Below are positions 1-8,333 of a DNA stretch of 11,951 nucleotides, piece after piece. A program made the translations under genes and the position numbers. The notes under the pieces were generated by a model. The model searched no databases. It saw nothing but the letters and a program-made list of their open reading frames with translations, and was not told the DNA's origin. Source of the stretch: Hepatocystis sp. ex Piliocolobus tephrosceles (Eukaryota; Apicomplexa; Aconoidasida; Haemosporida; Plasmodiidae); assembly GCA_902459845.2 (NCBI GenBank), contig CABPSV020000628.1, positions 1 to 11,951 on the forward strand, in the 5' to 3' direction. Each line of letters starts with the position of its first letter. Position 1 is the first letter of the stretch.

Positions 1-181
1 CATCATCCTCAAGAAGAGCTACTAAATGCAACAAGTTATCATTATCACTGTTTGATATTTCGTTTTCAATGTTATCAACCATTTTTTTAGATACTAGATC
101 AATAAATGAATCTAAATGATTTACCCATTGTGTTGTAATTGATGTAGATACTTTATCAGCAACTGAAAAAAAAAAAAAAGA

Positions 182-273
<92 letters not shown>

Positions 274-623
274 AATTTTATTAAATATTATGATTATATG
301 AAAAGTGTAGTAGTTATATAGTGAGTAAATTAGCAGTAAAAATTGTTTATACATTTATACATATAAACACACACGCTCACGTATAAATGCACGCACATAA
401 ATATATGTATATAAAAACACACAATAGACATACATACAAGTACAAATTAATATATATACACACACACATCATGTACATAATCACAGGATATACATTTATA
501 TTTGTAATTTGTATTACGTTCAACATAGGAGACGGGGGGAACACTTGCGCTGTGAAGTTGTATAGCTCTTGTTTGTAAAACCAACACAATTAAACTACTA
601 ATGTAACAAATTAATGATTTCAT
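1..623 (-). CDS. Putative secreted protein, 5' part (two exons seen, 3' end outside window)
   Basis: Function not recognised. Exon 1 starts with an ATG at 623-621 in an AAAATG context. It opens MKSLICYISSLIVLVLQTRA, a classical signal peptide: short basic start, hydrophobic core about residues 3-16, likely cleavage near residues 18-22. Exon 2 begins at 162 after a T-tract ending in CAG, encodes VADKVSTSITTQWVNHLD and runs open to the window edge, ending in an acidic stretch (LLEDD). The best join is exon 494-623 to exon 1-162: donor GTATAT at 493, phase 1 on both sides, new residue Phe44, giving about 97 visible residues. A donor GTAATA at 517 gives the same phase and a product 8 residues shorter; I cannot choose firmly. 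No PEXEL motif (RxLxE/Q/D) is seen near the N-terminus. The product probably enters the secretory pathway; stage and destination are unknown. Confidence 0.75.
183..271. repeat. 89-base poly(A) tract inside the first gene's intron
   Basis: An uninterrupted run of A on the plus strand. For the minus-strand gene it is a T-tract lying about 20 bases upstream of the CAG acceptor (163-165), separated from it by one C-containing break and a second T run. It therefore acts as, or extends, the polypyrimidine tract of the intron. Its exact length is likely to be uncertain in any assembly. Confidence 0.95.
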
Positions 624-2097
624 TTTGCTAATTTTTATACAAAAAAAAAATTTTAAAAATGAAAGGGTAAAAACTGATAATAAATTTTTATAACTTAAAA
701 TTAAACAATATATGATTTTCAATGACACATGCGGAAAAAATAATAGCGTGTGGAAATATATAAATCAAAATAAAATATTTAAAAAAAAAATCATTAAATT
801 TTAAGTAATAAAAAAATAAAAATAAAAAAAAAAGGTAACATCAAAAAAAAAAAAAAAATCAATAAATGAAGTGTGAATAAAAATGTTATTTAATTTTTTT
901 TTTAATTATATGTATTAAATGAGGCAAAAAAAACGATCAAAATGAAAACAAGACAATGTTTTTATTAAAATTATTAAAATAAAAATAATATAATTTGAAG
1001 AGTTATAAAATAATATTTTTAATTTTGAGCAATCCGCTTTTCATTTTTTTTAATTGTTATAAATAATGCATTTTAATATTGTTTATTTTTTTTCTTATTA
1101 TTTTTTTTAAATGCATGATATTTATGACTTTTGAACATTTATGATCAAAATGACATATTTATAACATTTGTTTTTTTATAGCTAGCTGCTATTCATAAAA
1201 ATAACTAAAAATAAAAGCTGTATATTTATTATAAATGCATGTGTAAAACAGCTATTTATATAATTTAATTCATTGATTCATAAATATTATAAACATTTTT
1301 AGCAATTATTATTTTTTTTTTTATTTTACTTTTTTTTTTTTTTTTTTCCAAGCTAACTTTTATTTTAATAAAAAAAAAAAATTACACTTGATATAAACAA
1401 GTCATAATTTTTTTTTTTTTTTATTGGATTGTTTAATATATCTGTCTTTTTAATTTTTGTATATGTACACATTTGTAAATAAATGTTTTTATATAACTTG
1501 ACCATTCATAAAATTTTATATAATTTTTTTTTTTTATTTATTGTGTTGTTTAATATATATGTCTTTTTAATTTTTGTATATGTACACATTTGTAAATAAA
1601 TGTTTTTATATAACTTGACCATTCATAAAATTTTATATAATTTTTTTTTTTTTGTTTATTGTGTTATAAGCTTTTTTTTTTTTTATATTTTGTTCAGGAT
1701 ATACATTTCAATTTTTATAGTAAAAAAAAAAAAAATTATTTGTTTTTTGTTTTTACATTTTATTGAAAAAAATTAAGCTTACACACTCAGCTGTTAAATA
1801 AGTTATCTATTGAATAGCCATAACATTTTTTTGATCAAATGTATATATATATACTTATGTCAGCTTAATTTTATTATTTATTTTTTTTTTTTTTTTTTGA
1901 AAAAAAAAAAAAAAAAAAAAGCCATGCATATTAAAATATCCAAATCAATATTAAAATGTGTTATATTTATAATAAATGTTACGGATTGGTAATAAAAAAA
2001 AAAATTATTTATATAAATATATTTTCGCTAATGTCTTATTTTTCTTAACATTCATAAAATATATATATATTTATGTGTACATATAAAATTCTGAATT
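624..2097. other. Intergenic region upstream of the secreted-protein gene
   Basis: No convincing coding region is seen on either strand; the open frames here are short and made of homopolymers. It is the presumed promoter and 5' leader of the minus-strand gene starting at 623. It holds many A or T runs of 10-20 bases, the 117-bp tandem repeat, and a small cluster of ApiAP2-like hexamers: TGCATG at 1112-1117 and 1236-1241, TAGCTA at 1179-1184, CAGCTA at 1249-1254. Confidence 0.7.
1431..1664. repeat. 117-bp tandem duplication (two near-identical copies)
   Basis: Copy 1 is about 1431-1547 and copy 2 about 1548-1664. Landmarks recur exactly 117 bases apart: GTTTAATATA at 1431 and 1548, GTCTTTTTAA at 1444 and 1561, ACCATTCATA at 1501 and 1618. 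Only a few substitutions separate the copies. A degenerate partial third copy may precede it, since 1401-1430 also has CATAA, a T run and ATTGGATT. Neither copy is coding. The near identity points to a recent duplication. Confidence 0.93.
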
Positions 2098-2553
2098 TTA
2101 ATATAAATTATTTTCATTATTTAAAAATGTATGACTAACTGTTATAAATATATTTCCATTCATAAAAAAAAAAAATGTTATATCAACCGTCTTAACAACT
2201 TTTAATGAATATACAATATAACGATAATGTAACACTTCATATATATGTTTGACTGTTTATATTTTTTTAAAAAAAATAGACCAATTATAGAACCATGTTT
2301 GTATTGTTTTTACTAATTTTTTTATGTACCAATTTTTAAACTAATTGTTATTTCCTCGTTTAATAAATTACCTATTGCACAAACAGAACACTAGCCATTT
2401 TCGATGTATATAATTAGCTAAACATTTTTTTACTACAAAATAATATCCATATTTTAATATCAATTTACAATTTATTCAAAATTTATATTTTTCTTTACCA
2501 TTTACATTCTCATACCGAACAAAATTTGTTATATTAATTTTTATTTCATTCAT
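2098..2553 (-). other. Candidate missed small spliced gene (speculative)
   Basis: A phase-consistent chain of three exons can be read on the minus strand. Exon A, 2499-2553, has ATG in AAAAATG context and encodes MNEIKINITNFVRYENVN, with donor GTAAAG at 2498. Exon B, 2372-2432, follows TTTTGTAG and encodes KKCLANYIHRKWLVFCLCN, with donor AG|GTAATT at 2371. Exon C, 2098-2134, follows GTTAG and encodes SHTFLNNENNLY and a stop. The product would be 50 residues and is not recognised. In favour: exon B is richer in G+C than its surroundings and a 50-codon stop-free block covers 2101-2250. Against: splice signals are easy to chain in such AT-rich DNA, the first intron (66 bases) is short, and there is no homology evidence. 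Confidence 0.22.
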
Positions 2554-2650
2554 TTTTACCTTATTTTTACACTGCTTTATTAGCCTCTTTTTTCTATCAC
2601 GTTGTATTTTATTTTTTTCAAAATTTTAATTAATAGCGAAAAAAAAAAAG

Positions 2651-2812
2651 TAACAAAATAAAAAAAAATTTATATAAAATAAAAAAAAAATTATATAAAA
2701 TAAAAAAAAAATTATATAAAGTAAAAAAAAAACATATATAAAGTAAAAAAAAAAAATTATATAAAGTAAAAAAAACAATTATATAAGGTAAAAAAAAAAA
2801 TTATATATAATA
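2651..2812. repeat. Degenerate ~22-bp AT-rich tandem repeat
   Basis: About seven units of the form TTATATAAARTAAAAAAAAA follow each other, with the A run varying from 8 to 12 and the ARTA position switching from AAATA to AAGTA to AGGTA along the array. It is non-coding, and lies upstream of the speculative small gene and downstream of the gene ending at 4081. Confidence 0.88.
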
Positions 2813-3245
2813 AAAATTTTAAATAAAAAAGTATCCGCATTTAATTTTCCAAAATTTTACAACCTTGTTCCTTTATAGTTCACTAAAAAATTATCAAGCT
2901 ATATTATCAAATAATAAAAATAAACATGCTTTTATACACATATTTATGTATATATTGTTTTTTTTTTTTTTTTTTTTTGGTACATAAATATACATATATA
3001 AAACACATGATCTTTAATATATACAGTTTATTTATAGAAAATTCAAATGATAAGGATATAATTGTTAAAACGTGTGCTTCTAATATATATTATAGTTTGT
3101 GCACATTAAAAATAATATTATTATTTTTGCGTTAAAAATTACATCCAATGTTTTTTTTAGCACAAGTTTTTTTTTTTTTTTTTTTTAATTTGATTCTTTG
3201 TATAATTTTTGAAAATTTTAAAGGAATTGTTCTTTTTATATACAG

Positions 3246-3283
3246 ATATCAATATATATCAATATATATGAACATATTGATAT
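3246..3283. repeat. Tandem plus inverted 10-bp repeat able to form a hairpin
   Basis: ATATCAATAT occurs twice in tandem (3246-3255, 3256-3265). Its exact reverse complement ATATTGATAT lies at 3274-3283, leaving an 8-base loop. The stem is AT-rich and weak, so its significance is unclear. Confidence 0.85.
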
Positions 3284-3433
3284 ATTTTTTTATTATTATC
3301 AAAACAATTTTAAACGTGCTTTCATATTATACCTATAAATGTACATAATTTAATAATACCTTATATTATAGCAAATTGTGTGCAATTTTTTTAATACAGT
3401 CTAATAGCGTATATATATATATATATTAGCATG

Positions 3434-3436
<3 letters not shown>

Positions 3437-3512
<76 letters not shown>
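3437..3512. repeat. 76-base poly(A) tract
   Basis: An uninterrupted A run on the plus strand. On the minus strand the T run is followed by ACTCATG rather than an AG acceptor, so unlike the tracts at 183-271 and 4138-4174 it does not mark an obvious splice site. It is probably a nucleosome-excluding or simply drifted intergenic tract. Confidence 0.95.
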
Positions 3513-3515
<3 letters not shown>

Positions 3516-3549
3516 AATTTTTGTTATTTCGAATGTTTTATAATTATCA

Positions 3550-3590
3550 TTACTACCATTGTTACTACCATTGTTACTACCATTGTTACT
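3550..3590. repeat. 12-bp minisatellite TTACTACCATTG, 3.4 copies
   Basis: Three full units (3550-3561, 3562-3573, 3574-3585) and a partial TTACT follow without mismatch. The length is a multiple of three, but the frame it sits in has no coding context, so I read it as a non-coding minisatellite. Confidence 0.93.
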
Positions 3591-4080
3591 ATATTTATTA
3601 TTATGATTTTTTTTTGTTTTGTTTTGTTTTTAACCCGTTTGGTTTTAAATGTTCATATATATACATACATACATATTCATGTGCATATTACTTATATATT
3701 TTCATAACAGACAAATCATATTTTATATATTAACGCATAATTATGTGATTGTTTTTTTTTCTATAAATACATAGAATACAGTAAAAATTAACTACATTCA
3801 TGTTTCTTATGCAAAAAAAACGGTAATATATATACACCTATATATCTACACATTTCAATCTTATATATAATGCTTAAAAATCTTGTAAGTACTTATATAT
3901 ACGCAAATGATAGGGTCAAATTTTTTTTTTTTTTTCTTCTCTTTTTAATTTCCTTATAAATTTTATTTAAAAGTTTAAATGAGTGGGATAAGTGAGGTGA
4001 TAAATAAAATTTAAAAGGCTATAAAATTAATAAGCATAAATTAATAAAACACGAATTAATAAGAATAATGAGCTTTGAAA

Positions 4081-4134
4081 CTAAAGGAAATAATTATCCT
4101 TAACAACTTGAGAAAACATCAGAGGGATGAAGGC

Positions 4135-4176
<42 letters not shown>

Positions 4177-5802
4177 ACATTAGTTTATTTTATGCATAAA
4201 TAGTGAAATACATGCAGGTTTAATAATATGTAAGGTCTTTTCCGTATTTATTTATTAACGTATTAACACGTGTGTTGTTTTTTTTTTTGCTGTTTTTTTT
4301 TTTTTTTTTTTTATAGCATTATTAATACCATATTTGCACTTGTATATCGAATAAGAAAATGTCAATGAATTTAGTAAATTAAACAAGAGGGACGTAAGTA
4401 CATATTGATTTTGATCTGTGTTCATATTTTGAGTTACCGATTTTTCAGCAATTAATATAGCATTAATTATACAATTAGTATATATACTTCTAAATATATC
4501 TTTTGACATATAAAAATATGTTTTGAAATTGTATTGTTTAACATTAATATTATGTAAAATAAATGAGAAAAAAAATGTATATAAAATAGTGTTTTCGAAA
4601 AATTTTATATATATTTTATTCATAATATTATTATTATAATTATGATTTTGTTTTTTATCAGGTATAATATTTGTTTCGTTTAAAAAAGAGCTAGTTTTAT
4701 TTTTATCAAAATAATTTTTAAGTAAAAATAAACATTCTTGTTTATAATAATTTTCATTACTAGCTTTTAATGAAAAATAAAAATTAAAAGCGTTATTTTC
4801 ATTTTTTTGTTTGTTTTCATTTTTTTGTTTGTTTTCATTTTTTTGTTTGTTTTCGTTGTTCTGTTTGTTTTGTGTAATTAAAAATTCAATAACAAGATCT
4901 TTTTTGTTTTTATCATTTACACTATTTAATTGACTATTTTTTTTTTCTATTTTTACTCCTAATTTATCTTTTTCCAAGTTTATTGTGGCACTAGTTATAC
5001 TTTCTTTGTCTAAGTTTATTGTGTCACTATTTACACTTTCCGGACACAGCTCTAAAAACCTTTTTTCTTTTTTATACAATTCGGAAATGTTGTTTTCATT
5101 TTTTAAAATTTGTAATAACAAATAAGCTATAATTTCATTTCGTTCTTTATGATTATAAAAAAAATTGTCGTTATATATCAACTGTTGTATTTGTTCATAT
5201 GTTAAAAATAACTTTTTCGAATATTTTATATAATAAAAAAGAATAGATGAAAATATTTTTTTTTTCGTACTATCTAATTTGCTATCTTTTATTTGTTCAA
5301 AGATATAATTTAACACTCGTTTGAGTTCTTTCTCATTATTTTTTTCAAGTTCCATAAAACAAAATTTATTTTTAAAAAAACTCTCTAATAACCCTGATAA
5401 AGCATTTTCTTTAAACGAATATTTTTCATTTTGTAATGTATCAACTAATTTGTTATAAAATTGATTTTTTAAATAAACAGGTAAATTATTCAGACCTAGC
5501 GATGTACCTAAATCACTTAAAAGTAAATGATCAATTATATCTATGTCATGGAGAAAATAATATTTACTATCACTTTTATTAAAATAATTATAAAAACTAA
5601 AAATAAAAGTACTAATGTTAATTATACCTACACAAAGTAATATGTTCCTAAATTTTCTTTTTTTTTCTTTTGGTACTACGGTTTTAATCATTTCATAATC
5701 ATTGTATACTTTTTTACTATACCCCTTTATTGGTGTAGTATTTATATGCCTTTTAAATAGCCAAAACAAGTGTAATCGTTTTTTCCTAATTGCCTCATTC
5801 AT
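4081..5802 (-). CDS. Conserved-type Plasmodium protein with one N-terminal membrane segment, unknown function
   Basis: Not recognised. The ATG at 5802-5800 is the first in frame. Residues 1-52 are very basic (RKKR, KKRK), residues 53-74 form a clear membrane helix, and most of the rest is helical and charged, so type II or mitochondrial inner-membrane topology is possible. A weaker hydrophobic stretch lies near 404-418. Low-complexity inserts: a 12-residue duplication (SDTINLDK / SATINLEK) at about 254-278 and an NENKQK repeat at about 310-335. Two 3' ends are possible. Unspliced, the frame closes at 4255 after a KKKKKKTAKKK tail (515 residues). I prefer a spliced end: donor G|GTATTA at 4328, intron 4134-4328 ending in 37 T then ATAG, and a last exon 4081-4133 encoding FIPLMFSQVVKDNYFL and a stop (508 residues). 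Phases match. The gene itself is certain; the 3' end and function are not. Confidence 0.85.
4138..4174. repeat. 37-base poly(A) tract, likely polypyrimidine tract of the last intron
   Basis: Read on the minus strand it is 37 T followed by ATAG and then a short stop-terminated reading frame (4081-4133) richer in G+C. This is the same arrangement as the confirmed-phase intron at 8677-8906 on the other strand. Confidence 0.85.
4795..4866 (-). repeat. 18-bp coding repeat encoding NENKQK
   Basis: About three perfect 18-bp units plus degenerate edges within the 4081-5802 gene, encoding consecutive NENKQK motifs flanked by NKQN and NENN. The unit length keeps the frame. It is a typical Plasmodium Asn/Lys-rich low-complexity insertion, likely variable in copy number between isolates. 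Confidence 0.92.
4969..5040 (-). repeat. 36-bp imperfect coding duplication
   Basis: Two diverged 36-bp units (4969-5004 and 5005-5040) share the core AAGTTTATTGTG and encode two 12-residue repeats reading SDTINLDK and SATINLEK at their centres. The divergence shows an older duplication than the neighbouring NENKQK array. Confidence 0.85.
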
Positions 5803-5845
5803 TTTTTATTTAATATTATTACAGCATAATATCAATTTTTTAAAA

Positions 5846-5876
<31 letters not shown>

Positions 5877-6464
5877 ATCACTATTATTAACATTGTAATT
5901 GGCGGAACTTAAATTAAATATATACATACATAGTTATATTATATGTATATATTGCTAAAGTGGTTTCGTTGCTATTTTTATTAGGCGAACTATGGTACAT
6001 TAGCAAACAAAAACTAGCTCATGTAAAAAAAAAAAAAAAAAAATGAACAAGCAAAAAAATGAACAAGCAAAAAAATGAACAAGCAAAAAAATGAACAAGC
6101 AAAAAAATGAACAAGCAAAAAAATGAACAAGCAAAAAAATGAACAAGCAAAAAATGAACAAGCAAAAAAATGAACAAGCAAAAAAATGAACAAGCAAAAA
6201 ATGAACAAGCAAAAAAATGAACAAATAAAAAATATATCATATTTTTATTTATTTATTTTTTTTTTCTTATTGACTGTAACATTTTACGCGTATTCATTAA
6301 AAAAATAAATTAAATAATAAAGTAAAAAGAAACGTTAAGATGCAAAATATTTTCCAATTAAAATAACATTATTGTTGAAATTTTTTCAATATAGTACATA
6401 TGTGTATACATTATTTGCGCTTCAACTTCTTTATAACTTACAACATACATTTTTATTAAAAATT
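5803..6464. promoter_or_regulatory. Divergent intergenic region between the membrane-protein gene and mL49
   Basis: The flanking genes point away from each other (starts at 5802 minus and 6465 plus), so these 662 bases must hold both promoters and 5' leaders. Visible elements: a T/A run just upstream of 5802, an 11-bp inverted repeat (ATATATACATA at 5918-5928, its complement at 5942-5952), two related GC-bearing words (GGCGGAACT at 5901-5909 and AGGCGAACT at 5983-5991), and the 16-bp minisatellite. No TATA element or initiator can be called in this composition. Confidence 0.7.
6043..6226. repeat. 16-bp minisatellite ATGAACAAGCAAAAAA, 12 copies
   Basis: ATGAAC recurs with the G at 6045, 6061, 6077, 6093, 6109, 6125, 6141, 6156, 6172, 6188, 6203 and 6219: period 16 with two 15-base units that lost one A. 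The last unit decays into ACAAATAAAA. Because 16 is not a multiple of three and the complement has no stop trinucleotide, all three minus frames are open through the array; these are not genes. Confidence 0.97.
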
Positions 6465-6646
6465 ATGAATTACATAAAGTTTTTTTATACTCCTAGATTT
6501 CATTTCAGTATCTATAATGAATATCTAAATGCATATAGAAAAAAAATTAACAAAATCCCTTTTTATATAAGAAGAACAGGTATGCATATATATACATATG
6601 TATATATAATGATCATACAAATCTTAAGAATTTAAGAAATTAAGAC

Positions 6647-6677
<31 letters not shown>

Positions 6678-6975
6678 ACATAAATTAATCCATTTAATTT
6701 TTTTTTTTTTTTTTGTTATTTTCTCAGCATCAGATAATTTACCAGTATTTCTTAAGTATAAAAACAATAAAAACCTAGTTGTAACCGTTATAAGAAAAAT
6801 AAAAGGAAACAGGGAGGTATGTACATGTGTATATTTCTGCACATACATTTTCACATACATTATCATACACATTTTCATGATTATCATATGTTGTGTTTGT
6901 GACAACATACTTATACACATATGAAACACGTATGTTTCACTTATCTATTTTTTATTTAATTCTAGTTAATATTAT

Positions 6976-7017
<42 letters not shown>

Positions 7018-7627
7018 TAATGGATGATGCGTTAATAAATACTTAAAATATATATATATATATATATATATTGTAAAGTGGTACAACATATTAAACAATG
7101 TCTATTAGTATATATTTTTTTATATAAGTATTATTATGCCATCTTATATTAATTTTTCATAAATCCTATTATACATAATTATTGTAAATATGTACACATA
7201 TATTAATTATTCTAATGTTGAAGGTTTTAAAAAAGGAAATAGAGTCAATTTGTAACATAAATGTTATAGAAAAAACAGACTGTTTTTTAATTAGAGGCAA
7301 CCATAAGAAAAAAATAAAAGAAGTAATGCAATTTATTTTTTTTTTTACCCCACCCCCCTTTAATTATACATGTGTTCATTTTGTTCTTGTGTTATAATTA
7401 AATTCAAAAAATAAATTATTCAATTTTTAAATGAACTTGTTTTAATCTTTACACACTTCTGAATATATAAGTATATAGCTTTATGTAATATAATCAACAT
7501 TTTTTTTTTTTTATAAACTTTAACGATTTTTTTTTCTGCTTTTACATATTTGTATGTGTAAATATATATGCATATAAATATATATTTTTTTTTTCTTTCG
7601 TAGTATTTAAAATATATTGGATATTAA
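6465..7627 (+). CDS. mL49: Mitochondrial large-subunit ribosomal protein mL49 (Img2/MRPL49 family)
   Basis: A structural protein of the mitochondrial ribosome large subunit, encoded in four exons: 6465-6579, 6728-6816, 7224-7322 and 7604-7627. Introns are 148, 407 and 281 bases, all GT-AG (donors GTATGC, GTATGT, GTAATG; acceptors CTCAG, GAAG, CGTAG), with consistent phases 1, 0, 0. The 108-residue product shows the family order: PFYIRRTASDNLPVFLKY (32-49), matching the P-Y-x-V-x-R-T...LPVY block; VTVIRKIKGN (57-66), matching TVIRKI-GD; FLIRGNHKKKIKEYLKYIGY (89-108), matching the V-x-G-H...V-x-x-WL-x-x-G-F end. The N-terminal 30 residues are basic and aromatic (FFYTPRFHF) and may target mitochondria. 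It is short compared with human MRPL49 (166 residues), lacking mainly N-terminal sequence. In exon 3 the AG at 7222-7223 is the only acceptor between the upstream stop and the conserved frame. Confidence 0.87.
6887..6939 (+). other. Two adjacent perfect stem-loops inside mL49 intron 2
   Basis: TATGTTGT (6887-6894) pairs with ACAACATA (6902-6909) across a 7-base loop; then TGAAAC (6922-6927) pairs with GTTTCA (6934-6939) across a 6-base loop. The intron is also less AT-biased here than elsewhere. I see no CTGA D-box or convincing RTGATGA C-box, so a C/D snoRNA is not supported. Confidence 0.55.
6980..7015. repeat. (TA)n microsatellite in mL49 intron 2
   Basis: A pure TA dinucleotide run of about 18 units. 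A second run of about 11 units lies at 7049-7071 in the same intron, separated by a short unique spacer containing GGATGATGCG. Confidence 0.95.
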
Positions 7628-7880
7628 AAGGAGACATATATATATATATATATAAATTTATAATTGTAAAATATAAATAGTGCTGTTACACTGAGGGTTT
7701 AAATGAAAATCTTTTTCACATATTTTTCTTGCTCTTTTTTTTATTATTAACTTGAGGTAATATTATATTATAATTTTTTTATAAAAGTAGTAACATATAT
7801 GTATATATATATATATTTACTTATTTGTACAAATAAAAACAGTGCAGCACAGTTGACATTCCTTCCTTCCATCCATTCTT

Positions 7881-7934
<54 letters not shown>

Positions 7935-8172
7935 TTAAAGCACAATTTATTTATGCATAAAAAGGGGAAAAAAAAAAATAAAATATAATAATTAATATAC
8001 ATGATCAATACATATTTATATATGTATTTATTATTATTTTTTTTTCACACAGCAATACGTTAATGAGTGAATATAAATATAATACACGCCTAGAGTTTTT
8101 TTTTATAATAAAACAGTACTAGTAAATAGTATAGATATACATACATATATAATGTCACTTTAATTTTATCAA

Positions 8173-8215
<43 letters not shown>

Positions 8216-8333
8216 GTACTTTTCAAACTAAAAACCCATCGTTTTATTTATGAAAAATTGATGTAAAAAAAAAAAAAAAAAAAAGAAAGAACAAGAAAGA
8301 ACAAGAAGGAATAAGAAGGAACAAGAAGGAACA
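7628..8333. other. Intergenic region between mL49 and the 161-residue protein gene
   Basis: Holds the 3' UTR of mL49 and the promoter and leader of the next plus-strand gene. No ORF of note is seen. Contents: an (AT)n run near 7640-7653, a pyrimidine stretch of CCTT/CCAT units at 7861-7882 running into a 47-base T tract (7883-7929), a (TA)n run at 8179-8211, an A run at 8265-8284, and the 10-bp purine repeat next to the start codon. Confidence 0.65.
7883..7929. repeat. 47-base poly(T) tract preceded by a CCTT-rich stretch
   Basis: An uninterrupted T run immediately after CCTTCCTTCCATCCATTC. The whole 7861-7929 block is almost purely pyrimidine, unusual for this AT-rich window because it includes so many C. 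It is followed by TTTAAAG without a close open reading frame, so no splice role is apparent. Confidence 0.93.

Larger units (their letters stand above)
2813..4080. other. Intergenic region 3' of the 508/515-residue protein gene
   Basis: No gene can be supported. Two plus-strand open frames (2926-3135 and 3148-3348) are dominated by Phe runs from T tracts; only 3030-3132, with a peptide such as DKDIIVKTCASNIYYSL, has coding-like composition, and it lacks a partner exon. The stretch also holds a 10-bp tandem/inverted repeat near 3246-3283, a 76-base A run, a 12-bp repeat at 3550-3590, TTTTG repeats near 3607-3630 and ACAT microsatellites. It presumably contains the 3' UTR of the minus-strand gene. 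Confidence 0.6.

Noticed and set aside
121..354. Minus-strand 77-codon open frame rich in Phe
   Set aside because: It is the read-through of the 89-base A tract inside the first gene's intron; the real exon starts after the CAG acceptor in another frame.
387..578. Plus-strand 63-codon open frame
   Set aside because: It is antisense to the signal-peptide exon and made largely of ACAT/ACAC repeat codons (His, Thr, Tyr, Ile).
1810..1992. Plus-strand 60-codon open frame with Phe and Lys runs
   Set aside because: Formed by adjoining T and A homopolymers; no coding-like segment of useful length.
2926..3348. Two consecutive plus-strand frames of 69 and 66 codons
   Set aside because: Mostly T-tract Phe and microsatellite Ile/Tyr. 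The part at 3030-3132 looks a little coding-like, but no start exon or splice partner was found.
6624..6929. Minus-strand 101-codon open frame
   Set aside because: Antisense to mL49 exon 2 and its introns, with a Phe run from the A tract; the conserved mL49 match on the plus strand explains the region.
6840..7040. Possible C/D-box snoRNA in mL49 intron 2 (GATGATG near 7024, ATGATTA near 6878)
   Set aside because: Neither word fits the RTGATGA C box and no CTGA D box with terminal pairing was found.
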